A DNA stretch of 64,000 nucleotides from positions 124,001 through 188,000 of the forward strand of contig CALURO010000003.1 of the NCBI GenBank assembly GCA_944323205.1, given 5' to 3'. This stretch comes from an uncultured Mucispirillum sp. (GTDB lineage Bacteria; Chrysiogenota; Deferribacteres; Deferribacterales; Mucispirillaceae). The notes beneath the pieces were generated by a model. It saw nothing but the letters and a program-made list of their open reading frames with translations, searched no databases and was not told where the DNA came from. This document shows positions 63,668 through 64,000 of this stretch, piece after piece. Position numbers and translations under genes: made by a program. The number at the start of each line of letters is the position of its first letter. Position 1 is the stretch's first letter.

Positions 63668-64000
63668 TTACTTATTAATATCTACTACCTGCACGGGAAC
63701 ATTGCCAACAAGCATATTTTTAAGTGATAAAAATGCAGGGGTATCATCTGTTACAAGCACTTCTCTAAGTCCTTTTTCTGTATCAGGCAGGTTTAATTTT
63801 TTAATATCTTCTATAATATAGTGAGTGCTGTCTGCAATATATATATTAGGCAGATATTTTGCAATTAAATCTTTTAATACTGGGTAATGGGTGCAGCCTA
63901 AAATTACAGTATCTATACCAGTTTCTGCAATATTTTTAAGAGTTTCTTCTACAACTGTTTCTGCCACTTTGCCAGAAATCATTGCTTCTTCTACAAGTGG
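63668..64000 (-). CDS. murI: Glutamate racemase (C-terminal part)
   Basis: Makes D-glutamate for peptidoglycan. The last 110 residues are present, and the gene continues past the right edge. The second catalytic cysteine is in VILGCTHYPVLKDLIA; DSTHYIIEDIK follows. The C-terminal end is about 30 residues longer than E. coli-type minimal forms would need. Convergent with the GT-C-like gene, 46 bases away. Confidence 0.9.
   Translation of the reverse strand, partial: PLVEEAMISGKVAETVVEETLKNIAETGIDTVILGCTHYPVLKDLIAKYLPNIYIADSTHYIIEDIKKLNLPDTEKGLREVLVTDDTPAFLSLKNMLVGNVPVQVVDINK

Overview
The window is very AT-rich, densely coded and low in GC. It carries flagellar genes with both sigma-54 and sigma-28 promoters, a FliW/CsrA pair, Ccm-type cytochrome c maturation genes with a C-x3-Y CcmE, a CIRCE-controlled groESL operon and Gram-negative envelope genes (lnt, lipoproteins, an outer-membrane beta-barrel). 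This points to a Gram-negative, motile bacterium outside the Proteobacteria mainstream. Gene content and base composition fit Deferribacterota, most likely a host-associated relative of Mucispirillum. That placement is inference; no rRNA or tRNA gene is visible. Layout. 1-9 kb: pheA-hisC on the minus strand, then fmt, a 5'-nucleotidase lipoprotein, htpX, an M30-like peptidase lipoprotein and an unknown secreted protein. 9-11.7 kb: a large flagellin with a sigma-28 promoter and a possible CsrA-binding leader, plus a DUF2292 protein. 11.7-14.3 kb: a small accessory island with an IS30 transposase scar, a broken gene fragment and a RloA/RloB-type ATPase-TOPRIM pair that resembles abortive-infection systems. 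14.5-18.3 kb: ccmD, ccmC, ccmB, ccmA and ccmE (minus), and ccdA (plus). 18.4-18.8 kb: a cluster of palindromic repeats leading into a Fur-controlled feoA-rseC pair. 19.5-24.6 kb: a polyphosphate operon of ppx, a degenerate Ppx/GppA-HD paralogue and ppk. 24.8-40.2 kb: a long housekeeping run: thrC-queA, an unusual acidic response regulator, purM-purN, an HxxEH-less M16 protein, ispF-rnj-uppP-ftsK, a tautomerase-like protein without Pro1, lnt and tatA. 40.3-43.6 kb: an EcfT-like protein, truA, a ROK kinase and an AlkD-like glycosylase. 43.7-44.2 kb: a second, larger block of the same palindromic repeats, including a 100-bp tandem array. 44.3-54.5 kb: a flagellar block with flgI-flgJ (sigma-54), flgM-flgN-flgK (sigma-28) and a giant flgL-fliW-csrA unit (sigma-54). 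54.6-64 kb: an RNase D-like exonuclease, an NAD(P)H oxidoreductase, decayed gene debris, a sigma-54-driven small protein, an ABC-F ATPase, an outer-membrane protein, radC, groES-groEL, a third repeat copy, a GT-C-like membrane protein and murI (partial). How the parts fit together. Late flagellar control is unusually readable. Sigma-54 boxes precede the P-ring and hook-filament junction genes. Sigma-28 boxes precede flagellin and the anti-sigma factor FlgM. FliW and CsrA sit downstream of flgL, and the flagellin leader carries GGA motifs, as expected for a FliW-CsrA-flagellin switch. The most unusual non-coding signal is a family of modular hairpin repeats at 18.4-18.8, 27.23, 43.7-44.2 and 62.2-62.3 kb. 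Their stems show apparent compensatory changes, and two copies end in a TTGACT box just upstream of a gene. The most unusual proteins are the doubly degenerate Ppx/GppA-HD paralogue, the 1530-residue FlgL with duplicated internal modules and the sigma-54-controlled small protein at 56.3 kb.
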